64,000 nt of DNA. It comes from CAVPLU01 sp964601325 (GTDB lineage: Archaea > Thermoproteota > Bathyarchaeia > 40CM-2-53-6). Position numbers and translations under genes: made by a program. The notes beneath the pieces are model-generated. The model had not been told where the DNA came from. It did no database searches and saw nothing but the letters and a program-made list of their open reading frames with translations. Position 1 is the stretch's first letter. Every line of letters begins with the position of its first letter. Of this stretch, positions 49,730 to 58,792 are shown one piece after another. Location of the stretch: assembly GCA_964601325.1 (NCBI GenBank), contig CAZRNA010000003.1, positions 9,340-73,339 of the forward strand. Direction: 5' to 3'.

Positions 49730-51658
49730 CTACTTCAGCCTGATTGTTTCAAGGAGATCAGGCGCTATCGTTCTGACTTTGAACATTCGTGATGCTGCAT
49801 GAGCGAAACTGTCTACTTTGTGTCGCTCACCATGCCCGACAATTATCTTGGTGGGTTTTGGCGAGATTCTGCGAAGGAATGCAAGTAGCTGATTCCTATC
49901 TGAGTGTCCGGAGAATCCCTCGACGCTCTCGATTCGTAGGTCGACTTTGATCGCTTCGATCTTTCCGTTTCGTCCCATCATTGAGACTTCCTTGACTCCG
50001 TTCTTGAGCCGGTTGCCTAGAGTTCCTTCAATCTGATAGCTGACGAAGAGCAAGACGTTCTTGGGATCCGACGCAAGTTGTTTGAAGTAATCGATCGCTG
50101 GTCCGCCTTCCAGCATGCCGGATGTGGCCATGATTATTGCCGGTTGACCTGCCACTATTTGTTCCCGGTCGCCCGGGTGGTTGACCACTGTGAAGTAATC
50201 TGACTGGAACGGATTGACATCTTTGTGCAGCATCTGGTCTCGAAGCTCTCTCACCAGATATTCAGGGAAGGCCGTGTGAATCGCTGTGGCTTCGGAGATC
50301 ATGCCTTCGATGTAGATCGGCATTTCCTTGATCGTTCCATTCTTCATGTAGCTATCCAGAACAAGCATGATTTCTTGAGCACGTCCGACAGCTGGAACAG
50401 GGATCAAGACCTTGCCGCCCTTCTCGGCTGTTTCGTTCACGATGGTTGCGAGCTTGCCTTCTACATTCATCCTCTCAGGCATGACATCCTCCTGGCCACC
50501 ATACGTGCTCTCAATCACGAGTGTCTCTGCTCGTGGGAAAACGCATGACGCTGGTTCGAGCAGCATTGTGCGGCCGAATTTGAAGTCGCCAGTATAGACG
50601 ATATTGTGGTAGCCTTCGCCAATGTGGAGGTGGATGATCGAGGAGCCGAGTATGTGGCCTGCATTGTGTAGTGTTAATTTAATGTCGGGCGCGACGTCAG
50701 TGACCACGCCATACTTCAACGGGATCGTGTGCATCACTGTCTCGCGAACATCCTTCTGATCATACGGTGCGTGCACGCCCTCCCTGTTGTAGACATCCAA
50801 GAAGTCCAGCTGCAGCAGCGTCATGAGAATGGCCGTAGGTTCCGAGCAGTAGACGGGTCCGTCGTAGCCGTACTTGTAGAGGAACGGAACGAAACCGCAG
50901 TGGTCGAGGTGGGCGTGTGAAATCACTACGGCGTCGAGTCTGTCGATATCGAATTCGTCTGAATCGATCTTTGGAAATGCGTGTGAAGGGTCATTTGAAC
51001 CGGGGTTTATCCCCATGTCCAACAGGACGTTGCTTTCGCCGGTCTGGACGAGCATAGCGGATCTGCCAACTTCGTGAAAGGCTCCGAGCGGAGTGACGAA
51101 GACGCCGTCCCTCGTTCCTATCATTGGCCTGAAGATGCGTTCGCCCACATCTCGAAGTATGCGGTTCCTAGCCTCACTCTCCGAGTGGAGGATGTGTCTC
51201 GTGCTGGTGACGATCTTCGACGGCATAGGTGGCGCGCGCAGCACCCTAGGTCGCCAACTGGTGCTTCTGATGACCTCTTGAAGTGTCGAGCCGTCCTTCC
51301 CGATTGCAAGCCCAGGTTTCTTTGCTTCGATAGTCACTTCTCCGAGGGAAGGATCAAAGGTAATATTGATGATTTCTGCTTCCTGCGGGATCGTGGATTT
51401 GATCATTTTCTCCGCTTCCGCTTCGGTTGCTCTGATAGAGGGGTCGGAACGTATGACGACGCGTTTGTGAAGCATGTTGACAATGTCGGTCACTACGTAA
51501 CTCTGCTCCAAGAGGAGAACGACATTCTTGACGTAGATTGCTAGGCGGGGTCCTTCGAACTCGATTCTGGTAATCTCTGCTTCTTTGGGCATATTCGACA
51601 GGATGGTCTCGCGTATTCGCACGTGAGAATCGTCGATAGGCCTAGCCATTGAAGCCAC
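49730..51658 (-). CDS. aCPSF1: KH-KH-MBL-beta-CASP ribonuclease
   Basis: The protein is 642 residues. Two KH domains (about 1-145), then metallo-beta-lactamase motifs: HAHLDHCGFVP (HxHxDH), a His in LTLHNAGHILGSSIIHL, YTGDFKFG (Asp), the beta-CASP inset, and GFSGHSDRNQLLAFLRRI plus VGHGERHKVDSF. This is the archaeal CPSF73 orthologue; it cuts nascent RNA at U-rich termini and acts as a general transcription terminator. It stands in a same-strand row with proteasome beta and FKBP genes. Confidence 0.97.
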   Translation of the reverse strand: MASMARPIDDSHVRIRETILSNMPKEAEITRIEFEGPRLAIYVKNVVLLLEQSYVVTDIVNMLHKRVVIRSDPSIRATEAEAEKMIKSTIPQEAEIINITFDPSLGEVTIEAKKPGLAIGKDGSTLQEVIRSTSWRPRVLRAPPMPSKIVTSTRHILHSESEARNRILRDVGERIFRPMIGTRDGVFVTPLGAFHEVGRSAMLVQTGESNVLLDMGINPGSNDPSHAFPKIDSDEFDIDRLDAVVISHAHLDHCGFVPFLYKYGYDGPVYCSEPTAILMTLLQLDFLDVYNREGVHAPYDQKDVRETVMHTIPLKYGVVTDVAPDIKLTLHNAGHILGSSIIHLHIGEGYHNIVYTGDFKFGRTMLLEPASCVFPRAETLVIESTYGGQEDVMPERMNVEGKLATIVNETAEKGGKVLIPVPAVGRAQEIMLVLDSYMKNGTIKEMPIYIEGMISEATAIHTAFPEYLVRELRDQMLHKDVNPFQSDYFTVVNHPGDREQIVAGQPAIIMATSGMLEGGPAIDYFKQLASDPKNVLLFVSYQIEGTLGNRLKNGVKEVSMMGRNGKIEAIKVDLRIESVEGFSGHSDRNQLLAFLRRISPKPTKIIVGHGERHKVDSFAHAASRMFKVRTIAPDLLETIRLK

Positions 51659-51689
51659 CTTGAATGATAGGAAAGGACTCTGATTCTGT

Positions 51690-52349
51690 CTAACTTAGGC
51701 TGGAAAGGATTCTCTTCTTCTCGTCCTCGCCCAACTCTTCGTATCCTTTGCTCGTAACAAGGGCCACGTCGAAGCTGTCCCCGCTCGCTGAATCTCTCTT
51801 CATAGCGGAACTCACAGCTTTCACGACAACCGGAACTGCCTCTTTCACGGCCATGCCGTCCTTGAATTCATTCTCAAGGACGCCGTACGCCACAGGAGAG
51901 CCCGAGCCGGTTGAGACGCATTTCTCTTCCATTACGCTGCCTAACGGATCTAGGGCAAATATGTGCGGTCCTGAACTGTCGACGCCTCCAAGCAAGGCTT
52001 GAAGGATGAGTGGATAATACCTGTTGGCGAAAAGCAGATTGGATGTCAGGCTCGCGGCTGCTTTGACAGGCATGATCACGCCTTTCTCGTACTTGTACAG
52101 TTTCGAATTTGCCCTAACGATCTCGACGACGTTTTGGGCGTCGGCAACGCCACCAGCTATGGTCATTGCGAGATGATCATCGAGCTGGTAGACTTTCTTG
52201 GCTCGTTTATGGGCGACGAAATACCCCATCGTGGCACGAGTGTCGGTGCCGAGGACAACTCCATCATGGCAAACGAGGCCGACGGTTGTCGTCCCCTTCA
52301 GCACGTACTTCGATACTTTGTCTGTGGGTGGATTGTACATTTCGTTCAC
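51690..52349 (-). CDS. psmB: Proteasome beta subunit, copy 1
   Basis: The protein has 219 residues including a propeptide of about 18 residues (NEMYNPPTDKVSKYVLKG) removed to expose the catalytic Thr in TTTVGLVCHDGVVLGTDTRATMGYF. Asp and Lys of the catalytic set are in TDTRAT and KRAKKVYQ. The rest (AGGVADAQNVVEIVRANSKLYK, LLGGVDSSGPHIFALDPLGSVMEEKCVSTGSGSPVAYGVLENEF) is standard. It degrades unfolded proteins in the 20S core. GTG 52349 or ATG 52340 may be the start. A second beta gene is at 58101. Confidence 0.95.
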   Translation of the reverse strand: MNEMYNPPTDKVSKYVLKGTTTVGLVCHDGVVLGTDTRATMGYFVAHKRAKKVYQLDDHLAMTIAGGVADAQNVVEIVRANSKLYKYEKGVIMPVKAAASLTSNLLFANRYYPLILQALLGGVDSSGPHIFALDPLGSVMEEKCVSTGSGSPVAYGVLENEFKDGMAVKEAVPVVVKAVSSAMKRDSASGDSFDVALVTSKGYEELGEDEKKRILSSLS

Positions 52350-52462
52350 TTACTCTCTCGGAGCAGTCTCGGGAAGACTTGAGAACCGCGCTTGAAAGAA
52401 AGCGCGAACCTATGACTTGCTGAAACGCTTAAAAACATTTCCCGAGCGCCGGGGAGAAGCTT

Positions 52463-53230
52463 CTATGCTGGCTTCTTTTCGGCGCTCTCTACGGTCTTCG
52501 TCTCCTCAGCCTTGGGAGGTGTTGGCTTCTTGTAAGTCTCAACGAATGAGATTTTCGAGACATCTGGAAAGAACTTCTCGATGTCGGCTGACATCGCTTT
52601 CTTGGCTAGCTGGAGGTCTTCGAGGAAGAAGGCTTCTTCCGGCACCTCGATTGTGAGTTCGCTTGGATTCAACTGTAGCCCGAACTTCGCTTGATCAACC
52701 GCAGGCAGACGTTTGTGCACGATGCTTCGAATCTTGTCTTCGGTCTTTTCGATCACGTTCTGGATTGAGACTTCGTAGACAAGAGTTCGTCCTGCTAGGG
52801 GGTGATTGTAGTCTACCTGTACCCTGCCTGCGCCGACAGTGCGAACCTGTCCGACCTTTCCGTCGAGGGTCACTTGTATGCCAGGCACCGGTGTGATTCC
52901 TTCGTTTCTGAATCTTCTCAGTGGCACAAGTCTGACCTTGGACGCATCCCTTGCTCCGTATCCCTTGTCAGGGGGGACCTCGATTGTTGAGGTCTGGCTC
53001 GTCTCTAGTCCTATGAGCCCCTCATCAAGACCCTTCGGGACCCAGCCCTCTCCCACAACTATGAAGAATGGTTCGTATCTGTGGATATCAGTCTCTTCGG
53101 CTCCTTCATGCTCGTGGTGTAGTCCCTTTTCCTTCGCAACGGATTCTATCGTTGTATCGACCACGTCGCCGCTCTCTTTTACCTTCAGAGTGTAGTTGGC
53201 CAGGACGAAATCGCCATTCTTGATCGGCAT
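52463..53230 (-). CDS. FKBP-type peptidyl-prolyl isomerase, long archaeal form
   Basis: The protein is 255 residues. SlyD-like FKBP with an inserted flap domain: IKNGDFVLANYTLKVKESGDVVDTT, EPFFIVVGEGWVPKGLDEGLIGLETSQTSTIEVPPDKGYGARD, then VDYNHPLAGRTLVYEVSIQNVIEK. The C-terminal 100 residues form an extra helical/beta extension (RSIVHKRLPAVDQAKFGLQLNPSELTIEVPEE...) seen in the long archaeal forms, with a charged Lys/Glu tail. It helps protein folding. There is no His-rich tail. Confidence 0.93.
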   Translation of the reverse strand: MPIKNGDFVLANYTLKVKESGDVVDTTIESVAKEKGLHHEHEGAEETDIHRYEPFFIVVGEGWVPKGLDEGLIGLETSQTSTIEVPPDKGYGARDASKVRLVPLRRFRNEGITPVPGIQVTLDGKVGQVRTVGAGRVQVDYNHPLAGRTLVYEVSIQNVIEKTEDKIRSIVHKRLPAVDQAKFGLQLNPSELTIEVPEEAFFLEDLQLAKKAMSADIEKFFPDVSKISFVETYKKPTPPKAEETKTVESAEKKPA

Positions 53231-53325
53231 TGCATGTACCCCAACGATTCCATTTGTCGTGTCCGATTTAACTCTTTGAGAGAATGTGGTGGCCGCGCCG
53301 CCGGCACACGTTCGGTGTTGTGATA

Positions 53326-54474
53326 TCAGTTTTGCTTCCCGAAAACGTCGCGAGAAGCTCTTGAGCCGATGCCGTATTCGAACTCAATTCCCAGGTCCAC
53401 GAGTGTTGACTCGATAGCGCTGACAGTTGTGAGTATTTCGAATTCAGAGACTGTTCCCATCACTCCGATCCTGAACATGGTGCCTTTCAGTTTGCCCATC
53501 CCACCAGCGACCACAACGTGATAGCGTTCCCTGAGCAGATCCCTGAACTTCTTGTCATCTACCTTGGGCAGGTAATTGGCCGCCACAACGACTTGTGATC
53601 TGAATTCCGCTCGAGGAAAGACATGAAATCCCAGCGCTTCGAGGCCCGCGTAGAGGGATCTTGCACAGAGATTGTGACGGTTGTAGCGGCGTTGAAGACC
53701 TTCCTCTTTGATCATCAAGAGCGCTTCATCAAGCGCATAGAATAATGTCACGGCTGGCGTGAACGGTGTCTCGTAGTTCGCTAGAAACTTCCGACACTCA
53801 AGGAGGTCGAAGTAGTATGACCTTCGCGCCGTCTCCACGATTTTCCAAGCTCTTTCATTGACTGATAGCATCACAAGGCCTGGTGGAGTCATCAGGCATT
53901 TCTGGCTTCCGGCCACGCATATGTCCACGCCCCATTCGTCAACTGGCAGAGCATCACCACCTAGAATCGAGATCGCATCCACAACAAACAGTGCGCCATT
54001 ATCGTGACAGATCTTGCCCATTTCCTTCAGGTTTCTTGTTGTCGCTCCGGTGGAGGTTTCGTTGTACACCACGGCTAAGGCTTTGATGTTCTTCTCTTTC
54101 TCGAATAGTTCTTCGACGCGTGCTGGAGTTATCGCGCTACCCCAATCGATCGGAATGTTAATGCCTTTTCCACCGAAGGCAGTCACGGCATTTCCAAGCC
54201 TCTCGCTGAAGACTCCGTTGACGGGAACCGCGATCTTGTCCCCGTTCGATAGGATGTTTCTGATGGCACACTCGACACCTCCAGTTCCGGAGGCCGTGAA
54301 CACAAAGACATCGCTTTTCGTCTCGAAGACGAACTTCAGGTTGTCGAGCATCCTCCGGTAAAGCTCGCGAAACTCCGGCCCTCTGTGGTTGATCACGGGC
54401 TTGGCCATGGCCCGCATTACTCGGGACGGAACATTAGTCGGCCCCGGCAACATCAGAAGCTGCGAGTTCTCCAA
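53326..54474 (-). CDS. Class V aminotransferase (serine/alanine-glyoxylate type)
   Basis: The protein has 382 residues. PLP enzyme of fold type I, class V: LMLPGPTNVPSRVMRAMAKPVINHRGPEF start, VFTASGTGGVECAIRNIL, VYNETSTGATTRNLKEMG, Asp in VVDAISILGG, and the PLP Lys in AGSQKCLMTPPGL, ending RIGVMGTVSEFEILTTVSAIE. These enzymes use glyoxylate or pyruvate with serine, alanine, aspartate or ureidoglycine as donors; the exact substrate is not resolved. A small promoter region separates it from the SAM hydrolase. Confidence 0.9.
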   Translation of the reverse strand: MENSQLLMLPGPTNVPSRVMRAMAKPVINHRGPEFRELYRRMLDNLKFVFETKSDVFVFTASGTGGVECAIRNILSNGDKIAVPVNGVFSERLGNAVTAFGGKGINIPIDWGSAITPARVEELFEKEKNIKALAVVYNETSTGATTRNLKEMGKICHDNGALFVVDAISILGGDALPVDEWGVDICVAGSQKCLMTPPGLVMLSVNERAWKIVETARRSYYFDLLECRKFLANYETPFTPAVTLFYALDEALLMIKEEGLQRRYNRHNLCARSLYAGLEALGFHVFPRAEFRSQVVVAANYLPKVDDKKFRDLLRERYHVVVAGGMGKLKGTMFRIGVMGTVSEFEILTTVSAIESTLVDLGIEFEYGIGSRASRDVFGKQN

Positions 54475-54702
54475 TTCCCAAATCCCCGATGCGTTGCTGC
54501 GTACCGAACAGTGAAAGATGCTTGAAAACTCTTTGCAAACGCAATTAGTACCGCTTGGCCAAGGATGTCATGCAAGGTCCTCTTGCCTATCCTATACCGG
54601 TCCGGCTGGGGTAGGTCGTTGGAGGATGCAGAGCTGAAGCATGGGTTGTGCGGCATTCCGGTTGGAAACGTTTTCTAGTTTGAAGATTCACCTGCTTAGA
54701 CC

Positions 54703-55512
54703 ATGCAAATTGTCACGTTACTTTCAGACTTTGGGAATCGAGATCAGTACGTCTCTGAAATGAAGGGGTCGATACTGAGCCTTTGTCCTTCGACGACTTT
54801 GGTCGACATCAGTCATGAAATAGAGAAGTTCAGCATTCGAATGGGCGCCTTCGTCCTCGCTGCTGCTTCAACGTATTTCCCCGCAGGCACAATCCATGTC
54901 GCGGTTGTGGATCCAGGAGTCGGCGGACAGAGGCGGGCTCTGCTCATAGAGACCCAACGGGCCACATACATAGGTCCTGACAATGGCATACTTCTCCCAG
55001 CGGCTTTGAGAGACGGAATCAAAGAGATGTATTCGATCGAGAACCGGCAATTCATGAGAAGTCCCGTTTCATCTACCTTTCACGGTAGAGATGTGTTTGC
55101 ATATGCCGCAGGCAGAATAGCCTGCGGCGCAGAAGTGACTGAGGTCGGACCAGAGGTCTCTGATCCGGTTTCAGTCACTCTCGTGGGCGCGGAGAGCTCT
55201 CGTGAGAAGATCAGTTGCGAGGTCCTTGCGGTCGACTCATTTGGAAACATAGCGACGACTGCAAGCGAAAAGGATCTGGAAACGATTGGTCTTAAAGTCG
55301 GGGAGGGGCTCGTAATGCAAACGAAGCGGCGAGCATACCATCTGAGCGTAGAGAGAACCTACTCGGATACAGACAAGGGCAAGCCCGTCTTGCTGGTCGG
55401 AAGCTATGGCCTTCTCGAGCTCGCGATCAACAAGGCAAATGCGGCAAAACGATTTAATCTGTCGCCCGGTGATCGGCTCACTTTCCGGCGCCGGTTGGGT
55501 TATCGCTCATAG
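54703..55512 (+). CDS. SAM hydrolase (SAM hydroxide adenosyltransferase, DUF62)
   Basis: The protein has 269 residues. IVTLLSDFGNRDQYVSEMKGSILSLCPSTTLVDISHEIEKFSIRMGAFVLAAASTYFPAGTIHVAVVDPGVGG and YIGPDNGILLPAAL are the family core; FHGRDVFAYAAGRIACG and VDSFGNIATT complete it. The archaeal enzyme hydrolyses SAM to adenosine and methionine. Convergent with the NMN adenylyltransferase gene, with a 35-base overlap of coding ends. Confidence 0.94.
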   Translation: MQIVTLLSDFGNRDQYVSEMKGSILSLCPSTTLVDISHEIEKFSIRMGAFVLAAASTYFPAGTIHVAVVDPGVGGQRRALLIETQRATYIGPDNGILLPAALRDGIKEMYSIENRQFMRSPVSSTFHGRDVFAYAAGRIACGAEVTEVGPEVSDPVSVTLVGAESSREKISCEVLAVDSFGNIATTASEKDLETIGLKVGEGLVMQTKRRAYHLSVERTYSDTDKGKPVLLVGSYGLLELAINKANAAKRFNLSPGDRLTFRRRLGYRS

Positions 55513-56026
55513 CGAGTTCCCTGATGCGTTCTATCCCGTGGATCTTCACAAGCGTCTCTGCAACGCTCCTTGGAACCAGCGATTCCCAGTTCTTCCCATT
55601 TAGGATCCTCTTGCGGATTTCTGTCGCCGAGTAGTCATGCCGTTGAAGGAACGGGATTCGTTCGACTCTGTATTCACGTTCCTTGAATAGACGTGATGTG
55701 AGTGCTTCATTCGTGAAAACTACATCAAACTTGGGTGTCTGGGATACAATGAAGGGAACCCAAGTCGCATGGATGTGGACGTCCCTGATCGGGATTACAA
55801 GATATTTGCCTGGGTCTGTTCCTGCTTCCTTCAACGCGGCCCGTATCATCTCAACACGTTCTCCCGCAGTGAACGGATTCTTGTCAGAATGACTGTACTC
55901 AGCGCTACCGACCATTATGATGAGCTCTTCCACGTGCTCCAGTGCATTCTTGATCGCGCCCAGATGTCCTAGATGGAATGGCTGAAATCTCCCTACGAAT
56001 AATCCGCGCTTGAGCTTGGTTCCCAC
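55478..56026 (-). CDS. Nicotinamide-nucleotide adenylyltransferase, archaeal type
   Basis: The protein has 182 residues. Nucleotidyltransferase HxGH motif in GLFVGRFQPFHLGHLGAIKNAL, and the ISSTxxR-like signature YSATEIRKRILNG near the end. It joins NMN and ATP to NAD+. Middle blocks (MVGSAEYSHSDKNPFTAGERVEMIRAAL, VIPIRDVHIHATWVPFI) match archaeal NadM. It is one base set apart from the O6-alkylguanine methyltransferase (13 bases) on the same strand. Confidence 0.95.
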   Translation of the reverse strand: MGTKLKRGLFVGRFQPFHLGHLGAIKNALEHVEELIIMVGSAEYSHSDKNPFTAGERVEMIRAALKEAGTDPGKYLVIPIRDVHIHATWVPFIVSQTPKFDVVFTNEALTSRLFKEREYRVERIPFLQRHDYSATEIRKRILNGKNWESLVPRSVAETLVKIHGIERIRELAMSDNPTGAGK

Positions 56027-56038
56027 CCTTATCTCACC

Positions 56039-56680
56039 TCAGAATGGATTCCACACGCAGCTCTGCGAGATCCTGTCTCTGTCGAATTGCACACCCTCAC
56101 GCATCAGCAGCTCTCGTTTAGTCCGACTCCTGCCGTTTCTCTCAGACCCATAGTTCCCGATTTGAAGCGTTGACCGGACGACTCTATGACAAGGGATGAT
56201 AAGCGGGAGTGGGTTTCTAGCCATCGCGTTCCCGACTGCTCTGGAGGCTCCTTCTGAGCCGACTACCTTGGCCAGTCTCCCATAGGTGGTGACTTTGCCT
56301 TTGGGGATTCTGATCGTCATCTCGTAGACACGCCTCAGGAACTCTGAGGTGGGCATGAGAGCGACCTCTGGAGAATGATTGACGTCTATGCCCGCGTAGA
56401 TTCGGTGAAGCCCTTCAATCACTTCAGACTCACCTGATGAACGTGTCAAACCGCGCCTCAGATTACTGGGCAGAGACCAGATCGTGGATTTCTCGGCCAC
56501 TTTCCTGCTACCGCTGAAGCCGCAGGCCATCAGTCTTCCCTTCTCATCGGTCACCGCGGCATACCAGATATCGTTGCGCTTTGCCGAGCTCAGAATCAAT
56601 GTTCGGGACCCGACTTGGCCGGAGATGCTCGTAAGGGTAAATAAACTAGGGGCATTCACCTGCGACGGGGGCAAAACCAA
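56039..56680 (-). CDS. ogt: Methylated-DNA--protein-cysteine methyltransferase
   Basis: The protein is 186-213 residues depending on start. Active site PCHR with flanks NPLPLIIPCHRVVRSTLQIGNYG and the HTH segment MTIRIPKGKVTTYGRLAKVVGSEGASRAVGNAMARNP. It moves an alkyl group from O6-alkylguanine to its own Cys. The frame reaches TTG 56680, but the shared TATA at 56638 implies that translation begins further in, e.g. TTG 56599 (LILSSAKRNDIWYAAV), a leaderless-like distance. It diverges from RtcA. Confidence 0.92.
   Translation of the reverse strand: MVLPPSQVNAPSLFTLTSISGQVGSRTLILSSAKRNDIWYAAVTDEKGRLMACGFSGSRKVAEKSTIWSLPSNLRRGLTRSSGESEVIEGLHRIYAGIDVNHSPEVALMPTSEFLRRVYEMTIRIPKGKVTTYGRLAKVVGSEGASRAVGNAMARNPLPLIIPCHRVVRSTLQIGNYGSERNGRSRTKRELLMREGVQFDRDRISQSCVWNPF
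56638..56646. promoter_or_regulatory. Shared TATA element between ogt and rtcA
   Basis: TAAATAAAC lies 34 bases before the RtcA ATG (56680); its complement GTTTATTTA lies about 39 bases before TTG 56599 of the methyltransferase. An AT-rich island of this kind in a divergent gap is a candidate bidirectional promoter. Confidence 0.5.
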
Positions 56681-57741
56681 TGATCGAAATAGACGGCAGC
56701 CTCGGTGAAGGGGGAGGGCAAGTCCTCAGAACCTCGATCGCTCTCTCAGCCCTGCTCGGAAAAGAGGTCCACGTCAAGAACATTCGAGGCAAGCGACCGA
56801 ATCCGGGTCTTCGCGCGCAACACATGACGGCGATCCGGGCGGTTGCCTCTCTCTCGGATGCTGAAACTAATGGGCTCCAGCTCGGATCGACCGACCTGTA
56901 CTTCACGCCAAAAAAGAAGATGTCTGGCTCGTTCAAGTTCGACGTAGGCACCGCTGGAAGCATCTCACTAGTGCTTCAGGCACTGATGCCCGCCTCGGCC
57001 TTCTCATTAGGCAAAACGGAGTTCGAGATAACTGGCGGAACAGACGTGAGGTGGAGTCCAACGATAGACTACGTCCGCTTTGTCGTGCTCCCTAACTTGT
57101 CGAAACTCGGCTATCTAGCAGAGTTGAAGCTGATCCAACGAGGACACTACCCCAAGGGCGGAGGACGAGTATTGATGATGATCCAACCATGTAAGGGATT
57201 GATGCCTCTACAACTGACTGAGCAATCAGAGATCAAGAGAGTGCGCGGAATCAGCCACTGCGTTAGGCTCCCTGCCCATGTTGCCCAAAGGCAGGCAACC
57301 GCTGCACAAGACATCTTGAAGGAGATTGATCAACTAGGTGTCTCCGTAACATTGGAGACGTATCCTAGTGCGACTGACCCTCATGTCGCGCCGGGAAGCG
57401 GAATAGCTCTCTACACCGACAACGAGCCTGGTAGAGTTCTGGGCGCGGACAGTGTAGGAGAACGAGGAAGACCCGCCGAAGAAGTAGGTCGCCAAGCGGC
57501 GACCCAACTCGTGGGAGAGATCAACAGCGGCGCCCCGGTTGATAGGCACATGTCCGACATCCTGATTCCGTACTTGGCAGTGGCTGACGGCAGCTCAGAG
57601 TTTCGAACATCACTCATCACGATGCATACGATCACAAATGCGAGAATAGCCGAGCTCATATCAGGCGCAAAGATCACCATAGATGGTGAACTCGGGAATC
57701 CAGGAATCGTAAGAGTGAAAGGAATCAGCCTCGGCCCCTAG
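56680..57741 (+). CDS. rtcA: RNA 3'-terminal phosphate cyclase
   Basis: The protein is 353 residues. EIDGSLGEGGGQVLRTSIALSALLGKEVHVKNIRGKRPNPGLRAQHMTAIRA is the family start; YPKGGGRVLM, GSGIALYTD, SVGERGRPAEEVGRQAATQLVGEINSGAPVDRHMSDILIPYLAVADG with the catalytic His region (DRHMSD) follow. It converts RNA 3'-phosphates to 2',3'-cyclic phosphates using ATP. The stop overlaps the end of the convergent DUF504 gene by four bases. Confidence 0.97.
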   Translation: MIEIDGSLGEGGGQVLRTSIALSALLGKEVHVKNIRGKRPNPGLRAQHMTAIRAVASLSDAETNGLQLGSTDLYFTPKKKMSGSFKFDVGTAGSISLVLQALMPASAFSLGKTEFEITGGTDVRWSPTIDYVRFVVLPNLSKLGYLAELKLIQRGHYPKGGGRVLMMIQPCKGLMPLQLTEQSEIKRVRGISHCVRLPAHVAQRQATAAQDILKEIDQLGVSVTLETYPSATDPHVAPGSGIALYTDNEPGRVLGADSVGERGRPAEEVGRQAATQLVGEINSGAPVDRHMSDILIPYLAVADGSSEFRTSLITMHTITNARIAELISGAKITIDGELGNPGIVRVKGISLGP

Positions 57742-58007
57742 GCGGTCTTACGGGCCCTCGATATCCATATGACCTGACCGGTCTGTACATTGATGATTCT
57801 CATAACACGATGAAAAGGAATTAGCGTCTCCTCTGATTCAGCCGTTGCATACGTGAACCACGATGGACCGACCTTCGTAATGAGGGATGCGTTGATCTCA
57901 CGCATGTCTCCAGAGACTCCTCGATGAATGAAGTAGATGACATAGTTCCCGGCTCGTTCTCTTGCGTTCCATGTTATCTTCTTGAAGATGTTCCTTAACG
58001 GATGCAT
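57738..58007 (-). CDS. DUF504 protein
   Basis: The protein has 89 residues. PLRNIFKKITWNARERAGNYVIYFIHRGVSGDMREINASLITKVGPSWFTYATAESEETLIPFHRVMRIINVQTGQVIWISR is typical of DUF504, with the conserved HRG and the IP[FY]HRV...I segments. The family is widespread in archaea and often sits beside RNA-processing genes such as RtcA or tRNA enzymes; its function is uncertain. It overlaps the RtcA stop and is convergent to it. Confidence 0.9.
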   Translation of the reverse strand: MHPLRNIFKKITWNARERAGNYVIYFIHRGVSGDMREINASLITKVGPSWFTYATAESEETLIPFHRVMRIINVQTGQVIWISRARKTA

Positions 58008-58100
58008 GATAGGTCGGCCAAGGACAGTAGGACAGTCAACATCAACCTTAATAGAGTCGCCATTTCATGCGGAATCTGCGACTGGTTTCTGGTGACTTGA

Positions 58101-58703
58101 ATGAGTGAACCTTTCATGCCGGGCGCCACCACGATCGGCGTGGTCTGCAAGGACGGCGTAGTGCTCGCTTCTGAGAGACGTGTATCCTATGGGTACTTCG
58201 TACAGAGCAAGAGCGGGAAGAAGGTCTTCCGAGTAAGCGACACGATTGGCGCCGCGTGTGCAGGGCTTGTTGGAGACATGCAGGTCCTGACAAAGGAAGT
58301 CGCGGCTCAGCTCAGTGTGTACGCTTTCGAGCGAGACAGGGCTGCATCAGTGAGGTCGGCGGCGAAAGTCATGGCAAATCTTCTGTTTGAGAGACGCATG
58401 TTCCCATATCTAGCCCAGACCATCGTCGGTGGAATTGACGACGAAGGTCCAAGTCTCTTTGTACTCGATCCGCTAGGGTCGGTGATAGATGACAAGTTTG
58501 CATCCGTGGGATCAGGTTCCGAGATTGCCATCGGCGTTCTGGAGGCAGAGTTCAAGGAAGGCTTGAGCGTTGAGCAAGGTAAAGAGCTTGTCAAGAAGGC
58601 AGCCAAAGCTGCGTTGGCGCGCGACATAGGAAGCGGGAACGGACTCGACTTTATGACGATCACCAAGAGTGGCATCAAAGAGGAAGGCGAATCTCTCAGC
58701 TGA
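58101..58703 (+). CDS. psmB: Proteasome beta subunit, copy 2
   Basis: The protein is 200 residues. A short propeptide (SEPFMPGA) precedes the catalytic Thr in TTIGVVCKDGVVLASERRVSYGYF; the usual Asp-Thr-Arg is SERRVS here, so the Asp17-equivalent is Glu. Lys33-equivalent is in KSGKKVFRVSD. Later blocks match the first copy (AGLVGDMQVLTKEVAAQLSVY, LDPLGSVIDDKFASVGSGSEIAIGVLEAEF). Whether copy 2 is catalytic or structural is an open point. It heads a plus-strand row with translin, EndoV and RibK. Confidence 0.93.
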   Translation: MSEPFMPGATTIGVVCKDGVVLASERRVSYGYFVQSKSGKKVFRVSDTIGAACAGLVGDMQVLTKEVAAQLSVYAFERDRAASVRSAAKVMANLLFERRMFPYLAQTIVGGIDDEGPSLFVLDPLGSVIDDKFASVGSGSEIAIGVLEAEFKEGLSVEQGKELVKKAAKAALARDIGSGNGLDFMTITKSGIKEEGESLS

Positions 58704-58792
58704 CCGTCCGACTGCGAGTCGAATTTCGTTCGATGCCCGTTCGTGGGTCAACTCATTTATCCATCAGAAGCGAGGTCTAGCGGCGAACATAG

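Noticed and set aside
53326..54474. Ureidoglycine-glyoxylate aminotransferase to complete an allantoin route with AllFGH
   Set aside because: It is a generic class V aminotransferase about 12 kb from the locus with no shared operon; residues that would identify the substrate could not be judged.
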